Source of the DNA: Allomuricauda sp. CP2A
Lineage (GTDB): Bacteria > Bacteroidota > Bacteroidia > Flavobacteriales > Flavobacteriaceae
Direction of reading: 5' to 3'
NCBI RefSeq assembly: GCF_001683915.1
Contig: NZ_LXTT01000166.1
Location: 1 to 39,307 of the forward strand
Length of the DNA stretch: 39,307 nucleotides
Each line of letters opens with the position of its first letter. Position 1 is the stretch's first letter. Shown one piece after another: positions 24,375 to 32,035 of this stretch. A program made the position numbers and the translations under genes. Under the pieces are notes generated by a model. It ran no database searches. It saw nothing but the letters and a program-made list of their open reading frames with translations, and was not told the DNA's origin.

Positions 24375-25643
24375 TTAGCCGTGGAATCTTGCATAAGCAG
24401 CTTTTTCCAATTCCTCCCTATGGTCAGGGTGCGCAATGGAAATTAACGCTTTGGCCCGCTGCTGCAGGTTTTTCCCAAAAAGATTCACCACGCCATACTC
24501 GGTCGCCACGTAGTGCATATGGGCCCGTGTGGTGGTAACCCCAGCGCCTTGCTTCAAAAATGGGGTTATCTTGGATACGCCCTTTTTTGTTGTGGACGAC
24601 ATGGCAATAATGGGCTTCCCTCCTTTGGAAAGTGATGCCCCTCGCATAAAATCCATTTGTCCCCCCACTCCAGAAAATTGGTATCCGCCAATGGTATCTG
24701 CACAGACTTGACCCGTAAGATCAATTTCTATGGCACTGTTGATGGCAGTTGCTTTTGGGTTTCTTCTAATTCTGGCCGTATCATTGGTATACCCCGAGTC
24801 CCTAAAATCACAAATGGGGTTATCATCTATAAAATCATACAGTTTTCGGGAACCTACAGCAAAACAAGCCACAATTTTACCTCGTTTAACCGTTTTTTCT
24901 TTTCCGTTGATGACACCACTTTCCAAAAGGGGCAATACGCCATCAGAAAACATTTCGGTATGGATTCCAAGGTTTTTATGGTTTCCCAAATTGGATAACA
25001 CCGCATTGGGGATGTTCCCAATTCCCATTTGCAAGGTAGCACCATCCTCAATCAAGGATGCCACGTGCCTACCAATTTCGTGCTCTACTTCCGATATCTC
25101 GGTCGGATTATGTACGTGAATGGGCCTATTGACCTCCGTGGCAAATGCAATCTCATCTACGTGAACGATACCAGTACCATGGGTCCGAGGTACATGTGGA
25201 TTTATCTGTGCCACAATTTTTTTGGCCGTTCTAATGGCGGGCAATGCCACATCCACCGAAACTCCCAAGGAACAATATCCGTGTTTGTCCGGTGGCGACA
25301 CTTGTACAAAGGCCACATCCAACGGCAGATATTCGTCGGCGAACAACCACGGTATTTCACTCAAAAAAACCGGAATATAGTCACCCATATAGGTGTTTAC
25401 AAAGGTCCTAACGTTGCCTCCCACAAAACAGGCATTCAAGGTAAAGGCATCACAATAGGGCTTTCTGGTATACTTTGCATCCCCTTCGGTGTGGATGGAA
25501 ATGATCTCTACATCCTTCAATTCATCGTGACGCTCACAGAGTGCATCGATCAATTCGTTTGGGGTCATGGCCGCTCCTTGGAAAAAGACCCGGTCGCCTG
25601 ATTTTACAATTCCTACCGCTTCTTCCACTGATGTTATTTTCAT
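24375..25643 (-). CDS. Acetyl-CoA hydrolase / CoA-transferase family protein
   Basis: A 422-residue class I CoA-transferase-fold enzyme of the acetyl-CoA hydrolase/4-hydroxybutyrate CoA-transferase family. The catalytic glutamate is Glu230 in GIHTEMFSDG. The preceding MGIGNIPNAVL and the later GQVCADTIGGYQFSGVGGQMDF are family signatures. The reaction is either acetyl-CoA hydrolysis or, more likely, CoA transfer between acetate and a partner acid such as succinate or butyrate. It is the last gene on the cco strand, 15 bp after the DsbD_2 gene, so it is probably transcribed with the oxidase. That links CoA/acetate balance to low-oxygen growth. Termination is at 24324-24350. Confidence 0.9.
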   Translation of the reverse strand: MKITSVEEAVGIVKSGDRVFFQGAAMTPNELIDALCERHDELKDVEIISIHTEGDAKYTRKPYCDAFTLNACFVGGNVRTFVNTYMGDYIPVFLSEIPWLFADEYLPLDVAFVQVSPPDKHGYCSLGVSVDVALPAIRTAKKIVAQINPHVPRTHGTGIVHVDEIAFATEVNRPIHVHNPTEISEVEHEIGRHVASLIEDGATLQMGIGNIPNAVLSNLGNHKNLGIHTEMFSDGVLPLLESGVINGKEKTVKRGKIVACFAVGSRKLYDFIDDNPICDFRDSGYTNDTARIRRNPKATAINSAIEIDLTGQVCADTIGGYQFSGVGGQMDFMRGASLSKGGKPIIAMSSTTKKGVSKITPFLKQGAGVTTTRAHMHYVATEYGVVNLFGKNLQQRAKALISIAHPDHREELEKAAYARFHG

Positions 25644-25658
25644 TCTGGATTTGATTTT

Positions 25659-26369
25659 TTAAGGTTGATGGCATTCAATGGTCGCTGTAACTGAATCTGC
25701 AGGTGCAGCTTTAGGAGAAACATAGGGTATTCCCAATCCCAGCCCACGTACAATAAACAATATACCAATGATGACCACAAATACCGGTATCAATTTCTGT
25801 ATTTTGGATTTAATGGATCTACTGAACATTCCTTTGGAATAGACTACCAATGACATAAGCGGCACGGTTCCCATACCAAAAATCATCATGTAAAAACCGC
25901 CTTCCAAAGGACTGCCCATGGCAATGGCTCCCAAAAGGGCCACATAGACCAAACCGCAGGGCAAAAAGCCGTTCAAAAAGCCAATGGTCAAAAAGGTATC
26001 GGGTGTCTTTTTTTTAAGTTCAGCACCGAGTTTGGACTTTACCCTGCCAATGATCGAGTAAATGGGCGACAACATTTTATGTCCGTTCAGGTATTTTCCA
26101 GGAATCAATACAAGAACGATCATAAGCACCCCTATTCCGATGGACAGTTTTTGCTGAATGCCGAACAATGACAATCCCTTGCCCAAAAGTCCAAACAACA
26201 AGCCGATCATACCGTATGCCAAGAGTCTCCCAAAGTGGTAGATGGACAGTTGCGCGGTCTTTTTAACACCATTGCTTTGGTCCAAAGGCAGCATAAAGGC
26301 TATTGGCCCACACATGCCCAAGCAGTGCAGGCTTCCCAAAAGTCCCAGAACCAATGCGGATGTCAACAT
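25659..26369 (-). CDS. TauE/SafE-like DsbD_2 membrane protein of the cco cluster
   Basis: A 236-residue integral membrane protein with about six helices. It begins with LGLLGSLHCLGMCGPIAFML, the signature of the 'sulfite exporter TauE/SafE' DsbD_2 group that accompanies cbb3 oxidase genes. A second conserved block is FLNGFLPCGLVYVALLGA, with a Pro-Cys-Gly centre. Paired cysteines in two helices suggest thiol transfer or metal (copper) handling during oxidase maturation; this is inference from family and context. It is 2 bp from ccoH and clearly in the operon. Confidence 0.85.
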   Translation of the reverse strand: MLTSALVLGLLGSLHCLGMCGPIAFMLPLDQSNGVKKTAQLSIYHFGRLLAYGMIGLLFGLLGKGLSLFGIQQKLSIGIGVLMIVLVLIPGKYLNGHKMLSPIYSIIGRVKSKLGAELKKKTPDTFLTIGFLNGFLPCGLVYVALLGAIAMGSPLEGGFYMMIFGMGTVPLMSLVVYSKGMFSRSIKSKIQKLIPVFVVIIGILFIVRGLGLGIPYVSPKAAPADSVTATIECHQP

Positions 26370-26371
26370 GA

Positions 26372-26818
26372 TCAGTACACCAATTTTTCTTTATGCAAAA
26401 AGGAATTACCTTCGTATTCCCAGTTTATGGAAATGTCCCAGCGACCGTCCACCAAGCGTTTGTCAGGTATGAGCAAATGTGTATTGGACAAACTTATAGA
26501 AAAGTTGGTATCCAAGTGCTTGTTAGACGGTCTGTATAGGGACACTGTTCCACTTATTTTTTTAGGGTCGAAACGTTCAGGAAAATAAACCACCAAACCT
26601 TCATCTGTTTTTTCAACCTTTAGGTTGGCATTCATTTCGGTTGCCTTTTTTGATGCATCTATCTCTTGCTGATAGGACAACTCTTTTTTATAGTATTCCT
26701 CCGTCACCAAATCGTGGTTGGCCCTATCATCCGTACTCATCCTGAAGACAAAGTATAGGATGAAGGTGATAAAACCTATAAATGCCAATACGATTCCCGT
26801 TCCCCAATTAATTTTCAT
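26372..26818 (-). CDS. ccoH: FixH family protein (CcoH), cbb3 assembly
   Basis: A 148-residue protein with one N-terminal membrane helix (about 6-26) and a periplasmic beta-rich domain. The segment HDLVTEEYYKKELSYQQEID after the helix is the FixH hallmark. FixH/CcoH stabilises cbb3 oxidase assembly intermediates in the inner membrane. It sits between ccoG (11 bp upstream) and the DsbD_2 gene (2 bp downstream). Confidence 0.92.
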   Translation of the reverse strand: MKINWGTGIVLAFIGFITFILYFVFRMSTDDRANHDLVTEEYYKKELSYQQEIDASKKATEMNANLKVEKTDEGLVVYFPERFDPKKISGTVSLYRPSNKHLDTNFSISLSNTHLLIPDKRLVDGRWDISINWEYEGNSFLHKEKLVY

Positions 26819-26829
26819 TGTTGTCTTTT

Positions 26830-28239
26830 TTAATTATAGCTCCTCGGTGCCAAAAACTGGGTCACCGTAGTTTCTATGAGTTCATCACCGCTATACACCC
26901 CAATCTTCAATTTATCCTTGTCACCGTTCAATGCCGAAGCGTTTATTTCGATGAACAGGGTGCCTTCAGTCAACTCTTCCGCCGGAACGGTAAAACTGTC
27001 TTGGGACACCATTTTGATTTCCCCGTTATGTGACATCAGCTCAAAAGAAACATTTTCGATATCGTTGGTGGTCTTGTTCACTAATTTATAGGTGTACACA
27101 TTGCTGATGATATTGTTCTCCTTGCGCTCGTACAACTGACCTGGCAAACGCAGTATGTTGGCCTCAACCTCGTTCCGCAAGAACAACATCCCGATCAAAA
27201 TTCCAGTCAATACGGTTAGCACCGCGGTATACCCCTTCATTCTGGGTGTGAACTTAAACTTGGTTTTCTTGGTGATCTCATCCTCACTTGCATAACGAAT
27301 CAACCCTCTGGGCCTATTGATGCTATCCATAATATGATCGCATTCATCAATACAAGCGGTACAGTTTACACACTCCAATTGGGTTCCATTTCGGATGTCT
27401 ATTCCCGTGGGGCAAACATTCACGCATTGGAGACAATCAATACAATCACCATGTCCCAGTGCTTCCCGATCTTCGTTTTTTCTGAACTTTTTACGTCCAT
27501 TTTCACCTTCACCACGTTCATGGTCATAGGCCACCACAATGGATTTATTATCCAAAAGTACCCCTTGTAATCTACCATAAGGGCAAGCAATGATACATAC
27601 CTGTTCCCTGAACCACGCAAAGATGAAATAGAACACCGCTGTAAAAATCAGGAGTGGCACCATGGTGCCCAAATGGGCCATGGGACCATCGGTAATGTAT
27701 GATAGCAGCTGATCACTTCCAATCAGATACGCCAAGAACACATTGGCAATAAAAAAGGAGATGATGAAGAAAATGATCCACTTCAATACTCTTTTTCTGA
27801 TTTTTTTGCCCGTCCAAGGTGCTTTGGCCAAACGCATCTGGGCGCCCCGGTCTCCATCTATCCAATATTCGATACGACGGAAGACCATTTCCAAGAAAAT
27901 GGTCTGGGGGCACATCCACCCACAGAAAATACGACCATATGCGACCGTAAACAGTGCAATGAAAATTACCCCTATGATCATGGACACGACCATCAAGTGA
28001 AAATCCTGGGGCCAAAACGGAAGTCCGAATATATTGAAACGACGATCCAACACATTGAACAACAAGAACTGGTGCCCATTGATCTTCACAAAAGGAGCGG
28101 CTACCAAGAAAATCAGCAGAAAGTAACTAACGTACTTTCGGTAATTGTAATACCGTCCACTGGGTTTCTTGGGGAAAATCCAATTTCTTTTCCCTTCTTC
28201 TGTGATTGTGCCTATGGAATCCCTAAAGTTCTCTTCCAT
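26830..28239 (-). CDS. ccoG: cbb3 oxidase accessory protein CcoG (FixG), polyferredoxin
   Basis: A 469-residue membrane iron-sulphur protein. Four or five membrane helices carry the paired motifs FCGWMCP (Cys106, Cys110) and CIIACPYGR (Cys215, Cys219). Two 4Fe-4S clusters follow: CIDCLQCVNVCP (Cys266, 269, 272, 276) and CVNCTACIDEC (Cys290, 293, 296, 300). A last helix and a periplasmic immunoglobulin-like C-terminal domain complete the family layout. CcoG is proposed to reduce Cu(II) for the oxidase. It lies 46 bp downstream of ccoP, in the operon. Confidence 0.96.
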   Translation of the reverse strand: MEENFRDSIGTITEEGKRNWIFPKKPSGRYYNYRKYVSYFLLIFLVAAPFVKINGHQFLLFNVLDRRFNIFGLPFWPQDFHLMVVSMIIGVIFIALFTVAYGRIFCGWMCPQTIFLEMVFRRIEYWIDGDRGAQMRLAKAPWTGKKIRKRVLKWIIFFIISFFIANVFLAYLIGSDQLLSYITDGPMAHLGTMVPLLIFTAVFYFIFAWFREQVCIIACPYGRLQGVLLDNKSIVVAYDHERGEGENGRKKFRKNEDREALGHGDCIDCLQCVNVCPTGIDIRNGTQLECVNCTACIDECDHIMDSINRPRGLIRYASEDEITKKTKFKFTPRMKGYTAVLTVLTGILIGMLFLRNEVEANILRLPGQLYERKENNIISNVYTYKLVNKTTNDIENVSFELMSHNGEIKMVSQDSFTVPAEELTEGTLFIEINASALNGDKDKLKIGVYSGDELIETTVTQFLAPRSYN

Positions 28240-28285
28240 CGTTTTGATTTGTCAATTCATACTACCATAGACGTCCCCAAAAGGG

Positions 28286-29260
28286 TTAATTCATGGCTAC
28301 GTCTGTTGAATCAGTGGCCTGCTCCATTTGTTCTGGTGCAGTTTCTTCCGTTTCAGATTCTGTTCCATTGGAGTCTTTCGGGGCATTCGGGTCTACCCAA
28401 ATTTCTCCTTCAGGCTCTTTTGGGTTGGCAGGTGTTGTCCCGCCCAAGGTGATTACATAACTGGCCACTTGGGCTATTTCGGCAGGCTTTAAGCTTTGTT
28501 TCCATGCCACCATCCCTTTACCATCACGACCACCTTCGGAAATTGTGGTAAAGACATTTTTGATACCTCCTCCCAATATCCAGTATTGGTCTGTTAAGTT
28601 TGGTCCGATTCCACCACCGCCATCTGCCATATGACAAACGACACAGTTGGTTGTGAAAATCTTCTCGCCAGCACTCAAATCAGCTGGATCAGACAAAAAT
28701 TCTACCGTACTGGCATCCACCAAGTCCTTGGCAGTTCTTTTATACTCTTCAATAGCTGCTTGGGCAGCGGCCACCTCTTGTTCGTATTCCTGTTCTTGAG
28801 TATAATCTCCAATAACGTGGAAGCGCACCAGATACACTACTGAAAAAACAATGGTTGCATAGAAAAGGTATACCCACCAAGGAGGGAGCACATTGTCCAA
28901 CTCACGGATACCGTCATAATCGTGGTCCAGGACAATTTCCCCTTCGCGTTCAATGGAACGGCTCTTGGTCAACTTTTTCATGAGGTTTTTGGCCCATGTC
29001 CATTCATATTTCTTGCTTTTGGTTTCCAAGTAACGTTCTTTGCCTTCTTCTGAAAGGGTTTGGAACATAATGTTCTCTATGGAAGCCAAAATCAATTCAA
29101 TGGCAATAAGGATCATCAATACCAACAGCATAAAAAACTGTGTGATGGGATATTCAAGTATTGCGGGTTTGTCACCGGAGTCTATAAAGAATTCCATCAA
29201 TCCGAAGATCAAAAAGAATAAAACCGGGACTCGTATCCACCAAGGTGTTTTTGTGCTCAT
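28286..29260 (-). CDS. ccoP: cbb3-type cytochrome c oxidase subunit III, single-haem form
   Basis: A 324-residue subunit with two long hydrophobic regions at the N-terminus and a third helix at about 129-147, preceded by the CcoP marker DYDGIRELDNVLPPWW. One haem-c site is present, CVVCH at 206-210, with GMVAW (Met250) as the probable axial methionine. Proteobacterial CcoP has two CxxCH motifs, whereas only one is seen here. The tail after about residue 280 is acidic and low-complexity. I start at the ATG at 29260 (MSTKTPWWIR), which leaves 4 bp to ccoQ. The frame can also be read from 29287, overlapping ccoQ by 23 bp. Confidence 0.93.
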   Translation of the reverse strand: MSTKTPWWIRVPVLFFLIFGLMEFFIDSGDKPAILEYPITQFFMLLVLMILIAIELILASIENIMFQTLSEEGKERYLETKSKKYEWTWAKNLMKKLTKSRSIEREGEIVLDHDYDGIRELDNVLPPWWVYLFYATIVFSVVYLVRFHVIGDYTQEQEYEQEVAAAQAAIEEYKRTAKDLVDASTVEFLSDPADLSAGEKIFTTNCVVCHMADGGGGIGPNLTDQYWILGGGIKNVFTTISEGGRDGKGMVAWKQSLKPAEIAQVASYVITLGGTTPANPKEPEGEIWVDPNAPKDSNGTESETEETAPEQMEQATDSTDVAMN

Positions 29261-29264
29261 AATG

Positions 29265-29453
29265 TTATAGTTTGTTTTGTTGATCATCGTTATCCAATGG
29301 CAGTTCGGACATCTCCCTTATGTGTTCCTTGGTAGCGGTAAATACCCACCAGAACAAGAGAACAAAAAACACAAAGAAGATGAGCAGGGAAACCATGGGG
29401 TAGTTGGCTATCCCATCGATGGTTTCCATATGTTCTTTTACAAATTTCAACAT
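29265..29453 (-). CDS. ccoQ: cbb3 oxidase small subunit CcoQ/FixQ-like
   Basis: A 62-residue protein with one membrane helix (about 21-40, MVSLLIFFVFFVLLFWWVF) and a charged cytoplasmic tail ending DNDDQQNKL. Position between ccoNO and ccoP and the topology match CcoQ, which stabilises the oxidase. I start at MLKFVKEH (29453). An in-frame ATG at 29477 would add eight residues encoded inside the repeat/hairpin region and is less likely. Confidence 0.85.
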   Translation of the reverse strand: MLKFVKEHMETIDGIANYPMVSLLIFFVFFVLLFWWVFTATKEHIREMSELPLDNDDQQNKL

Positions 29454-29474
29454 GGTTATATTAGATTTTAGATG

Positions 29475-29561
29475 CAAGAATCAAGACGCCTGCCTGCGGC
29501 AGGCAGGCTAGACCTTTGAAGGTCTTTGCTATTGGATATCTTGGTTCTTGACTCTTGATTC
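29475..29561. repeat. Compound palindromic element between ccoNO and ccoQ
   Basis: Three nested or tandem inverted repeats fill the gap. One is GCCTGCCTGC/GCAGGCAGGC (29488-29508, perfect 10-bp arms). The second is AGACCTT/AAGGTCT (29510-29525). The outer arms are GAATCAAGA (29478-29486) and TCTTGATTC (29553-29561), with an extra near-copy TCTTGGTTCTTG at 29539-29550. It looks like a REP/MITE-like unit inserted between operon genes. It could act as an RNA processing or stabilising hairpin separating ccoNO from ccoQP. Confidence 0.65.
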
Positions 29562-29574
29562 ATGATTTCTTTTT

Positions 29575-31761
29575 CTATTTTTCGGCTGTATCGGTAATTT
29601 TGATATCGGTACCCAATCGTTGTAGATAAGCGATCAAGGCCACGATTTCGCGATCTCGCATTTCCACAAATTCCAATCCGTTTTCCTCAGCGTATTTTTT
29701 ATCGGCTTCATAGGTCCTTTCAAATTCTGGGTCTACGTAAAGGCTCTTTTCGATTTGCTCTGCTTGCTCTGCCATGGATTGCGGAGCGTTGGCAATATCC
29801 TCTTCGGTATAGGGAACACCAAGCTTTACCATGGCCTCCATTTTAGCTTGAATATCGCTACGGTCGTGTTCGTCCGTAACCAGCCATTCGTAGGATGGCA
29901 TAATGGAACCTGCTGACGTACTTTGTGGATCGTACATATGGTTTAAGTGCCAGCTATCGGAGTATTTGCCTCCAACACGTAACAAGTCTGGACCTGTCCG
30001 CTTACTGCCCCACAGGAATGGGTGGTCGTACACAAATTCTCCAGCCTTGGCATACTCGCCATAGCGTTCCACCTCACTACGGAACGGCCTGATCATTTGT
30101 GAGTGACAACCCACACAACCTTCTCGAATGTAAAGATCACGACCTTCCAATTCCAGTGGCGTATAGGGTTTAACACTTGTAATGGTCGGAATATTGGATT
30201 TCACCAAGATGGTTGGGATAATCTGAACAATACCCCCAATCAAAATGGCTACGGTGGCCAAAATAGTCAGCTGAACCGGTTTTCTTTCCAACCAATTATG
30301 GAAGGTTTCGCCAGCCACTCTTCGTTTTGCAACGCGTTCCAATGCTGGAGCTTCTGCTGCTTCATCTTCAACCTTGCTACCAGACCTAATGGTCATCACA
30401 ATATTGTAAAGCAACACGAACATACCGAGGATGTACAACGAACCTCCGATGGCCCTCATCCAATACATGGGGATGATTTGGGTGACAGTTTCCAAGAAGT
30501 TACCATAAACCAAGGTACCATCTGGGTTAAATTCTTTCCACATCAAGGCTTGGGTGAATCCTGCTACGTACATGGGAAGGGCATACAATACAATACCCAA
30601 GGTGCCAATCCAGAAGTGGAAATTGGCCAATCCTTTGGAGTGCAAACTTGTTTTGAACATTCGCGGCACCAACCAGTAGATCATACCAAAGGTCAAGAAC
30701 CCGTTCCAGGCCAAGGCCCCAACATGAACGTGGGCAATGATCCAGTCACTGAAGTGGGCAATGGCGTTTACGTTTTTCAAGGAAAGCATTGGGCCTTCAA
30801 AAGTGGCCATACCATACCCCGTGATGGCTACCACCATAAATTTTAATGTGGCATCGGTACGCACCTTGTCCCATACACCACGAAGGGTCAACAATCCGTT
30901 GATCATACCACCCCAAGATGGGGCTATCAACATTATGGAAAATACCACACCGAGGTTCTGTGCCCAGTCAGGCAAGGAAGAATACAACAAGTGGTGGGGA
31001 CCTGCCCAGATATAAATGAATATCAACGACCAAAAGTGGACGATGGACAGCCTATAGGAATAGATGGGCCTGTTCGCCGCCTTGGGAACAAAGTAGTACA
31101 TCAACCCCAAGAAAGGCGTGGTCAAAAAGAATGCCACCGCATTATGCCCGTACCACCATTGTACCAAAGCATCCTGCACACCAGCATACACCGAATAACT
31201 CTTCAGTGCAGATACCGGCAGCTCCAAGCTATTAAAAATGTGCAGCACGGCTACGGTAACAAACGTGGCCAAGTAAAACCAGATGGCCACATACAGGTGC
31301 CTTTGCCTTCTTTTGAGGATGGTACCGATCATGTTCCATCCAAAGACCACCCATACTACTGCAATGGCAATATCTATGGGCCATTCCAATTCGGCATATT
31401 CCTTGGTGGTGGTATACCCCAATGGAAGTGTGATCGCTGCGGCGACAATGATCAATTGCCAGCCCCAGAAGTTGATGTTGCTCAAGGCGTCACTGAACAT
31501 CCTGGCTTTAAGCAAGCGTTGCAAGGAGTAATACACCCCTGCAAAGATGGCGTTCCCCACAAATGCGAAGATCACGGCGTTGGTGTGCAATGGACGCAAA
31601 CGCCCAAAACTCAACCATGAAATGCCCTCTGTAACATTGGGGAACAAAAACATAAAGGCCAATAAAAGGCCTACCGACATACCCACTACGCCCCATAAAA
31701 TGGAGGCGTATAAGAACTTTTGTACGATTTTGTTATCGTAACGGAACTGTTGTATTTCCAT
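29575..31761 (-). CDS. ccoNO: cbb3-type cytochrome c oxidase, fused subunits I and II
   Basis: A 728-residue fusion that reduces oxygen with high affinity at the inner membrane. Residues 1-460 are CcoN: 12 helices with haem/Cu ligands at His59 (RPLHTNAV), His206 (WWYGHNAV), His256-His257 (AGPHHLLY) and His344/His346 (IAHVHVG). After a charged linker (about 461-495) and a helix (about 496-520), residues 535-728 are CcoO, with haem-c motif CVGCH at 549-553 and the conserved SQMIRPF and [15 protein letters not shown]. Fusion of N and O is typical of Bacteroidota. ccoS lies 2 bp upstream. Confidence 0.98.
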   Translation of the reverse strand: MEIQQFRYDNKIVQKFLYASILWGVVGMSVGLLLAFMFLFPNVTEGISWLSFGRLRPLHTNAVIFAFVGNAIFAGVYYSLQRLLKARMFSDALSNINFWGWQLIIVAAAITLPLGYTTTKEYAELEWPIDIAIAVVWVVFGWNMIGTILKRRQRHLYVAIWFYLATFVTVAVLHIFNSLELPVSALKSYSVYAGVQDALVQWWYGHNAVAFFLTTPFLGLMYYFVPKAANRPIYSYRLSIVHFWSLIFIYIWAGPHHLLYSSLPDWAQNLGVVFSIMLIAPSWGGMINGLLTLRGVWDKVRTDATLKFMVVAITGYGMATFEGPMLSLKNVNAIAHFSDWIIAHVHVGALAWNGFLTFGMIYWLVPRMFKTSLHSKGLANFHFWIGTLGIVLYALPMYVAGFTQALMWKEFNPDGTLVYGNFLETVTQIIPMYWMRAIGGSLYILGMFVLLYNIVMTIRSGSKVEDEAAEAPALERVAKRRVAGETFHNWLERKPVQLTILATVAILIGGIVQIIPTILVKSNIPTITSVKPYTPLELEGRDLYIREGCVGCHSQMIRPFRSEVERYGEYAKAGEFVYDHPFLWGSKRTGPDLLRVGGKYSDSWHLNHMYDPQSTSAGSIMPSYEWLVTDEHDRSDIQAKMEAMVKLGVPYTEEDIANAPQSMAEQAEQIEKSLYVDPEFERTYEADKKYAEENGLEFVEMRDREIVALIAYLQRLGTDIKITDTAEK

Positions 31762-31763
31762 AT

Positions 31764-31973
31764 TTATTGGTTTGTACTTTTAGTTTGTTTGATTTCCTTT
31801 TTATTTGGGTTTGATTTTTCCTTGTCCTTAACCACCTCATCCTCGAACAACATTCTTACCGATGGGGTATAGGTGTCATCGTATTGTCCGCTTTTTACCG
31901 AGAAAACAAAGGCTACAAAAAAGATTACGGCCACCGTTATGCTAATGGCCAACAACACATAAATAACACTCAT
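31764..31973 (-). CDS. ccoS: cbb3 oxidase assembly protein CcoS
   Basis: A 69-residue protein with one N-terminal membrane helix (about 4-26) followed by [21 protein letters not shown], the characteristic CcoS motif. CcoS is required for incorporation of haem/Cu into the CcoN catalytic subunit. It is the first gene of the structural operon, 2 bp ahead of ccoNO, and has an Fnr-like promoter immediately upstream. The C-terminus is Lys/Asn-rich. Confidence 0.95.
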   Translation of the reverse strand: MSVIYVLLAISITVAVIFFVAFVFSVKSGQYDDTYTPSVRMLFEDEVVKDKEKSNPNKKEIKQTKSTNQ

Positions 31974-31992
31974 ACCTGCCTGAATTTAGGGG

Positions 31993-32035
31993 TAAAACTA
32001 CTGTGATGGTATTCCTCAAAAAATGACATATATCA
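31993..32035 (-). promoter_or_regulatory. Fnr-like operator and -7 element upstream of ccoS-NO-Q-P-G-H
   Basis: TGACATATATCA (32024-32035), 23 bp, then TAGTTTTA on the minus strand (32000-31993). The ccoS ATG follows 19 nt later. The TGA stop codon of ccoI (32033-32035) forms part of the operator half-site. The oxidase structural genes can therefore be transcribed separately from ccoI. Confidence 0.85.

Noticed and set aside
28240..28285. Candidate operator TTGATTTGTCAA between ccoP and ccoG
   Set aside because: It lacks the TGA-N6-TCA symmetry and the gap is a short intra-operon spacer with no -7 element at the right distance.
30103..30846. Long plus-strand open frame of 247 codons opposite ccoNO
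   Set aside because: Translation is His/Gln/Gly-rich without family signal and is antisense to the unmistakable oxidase subunit.
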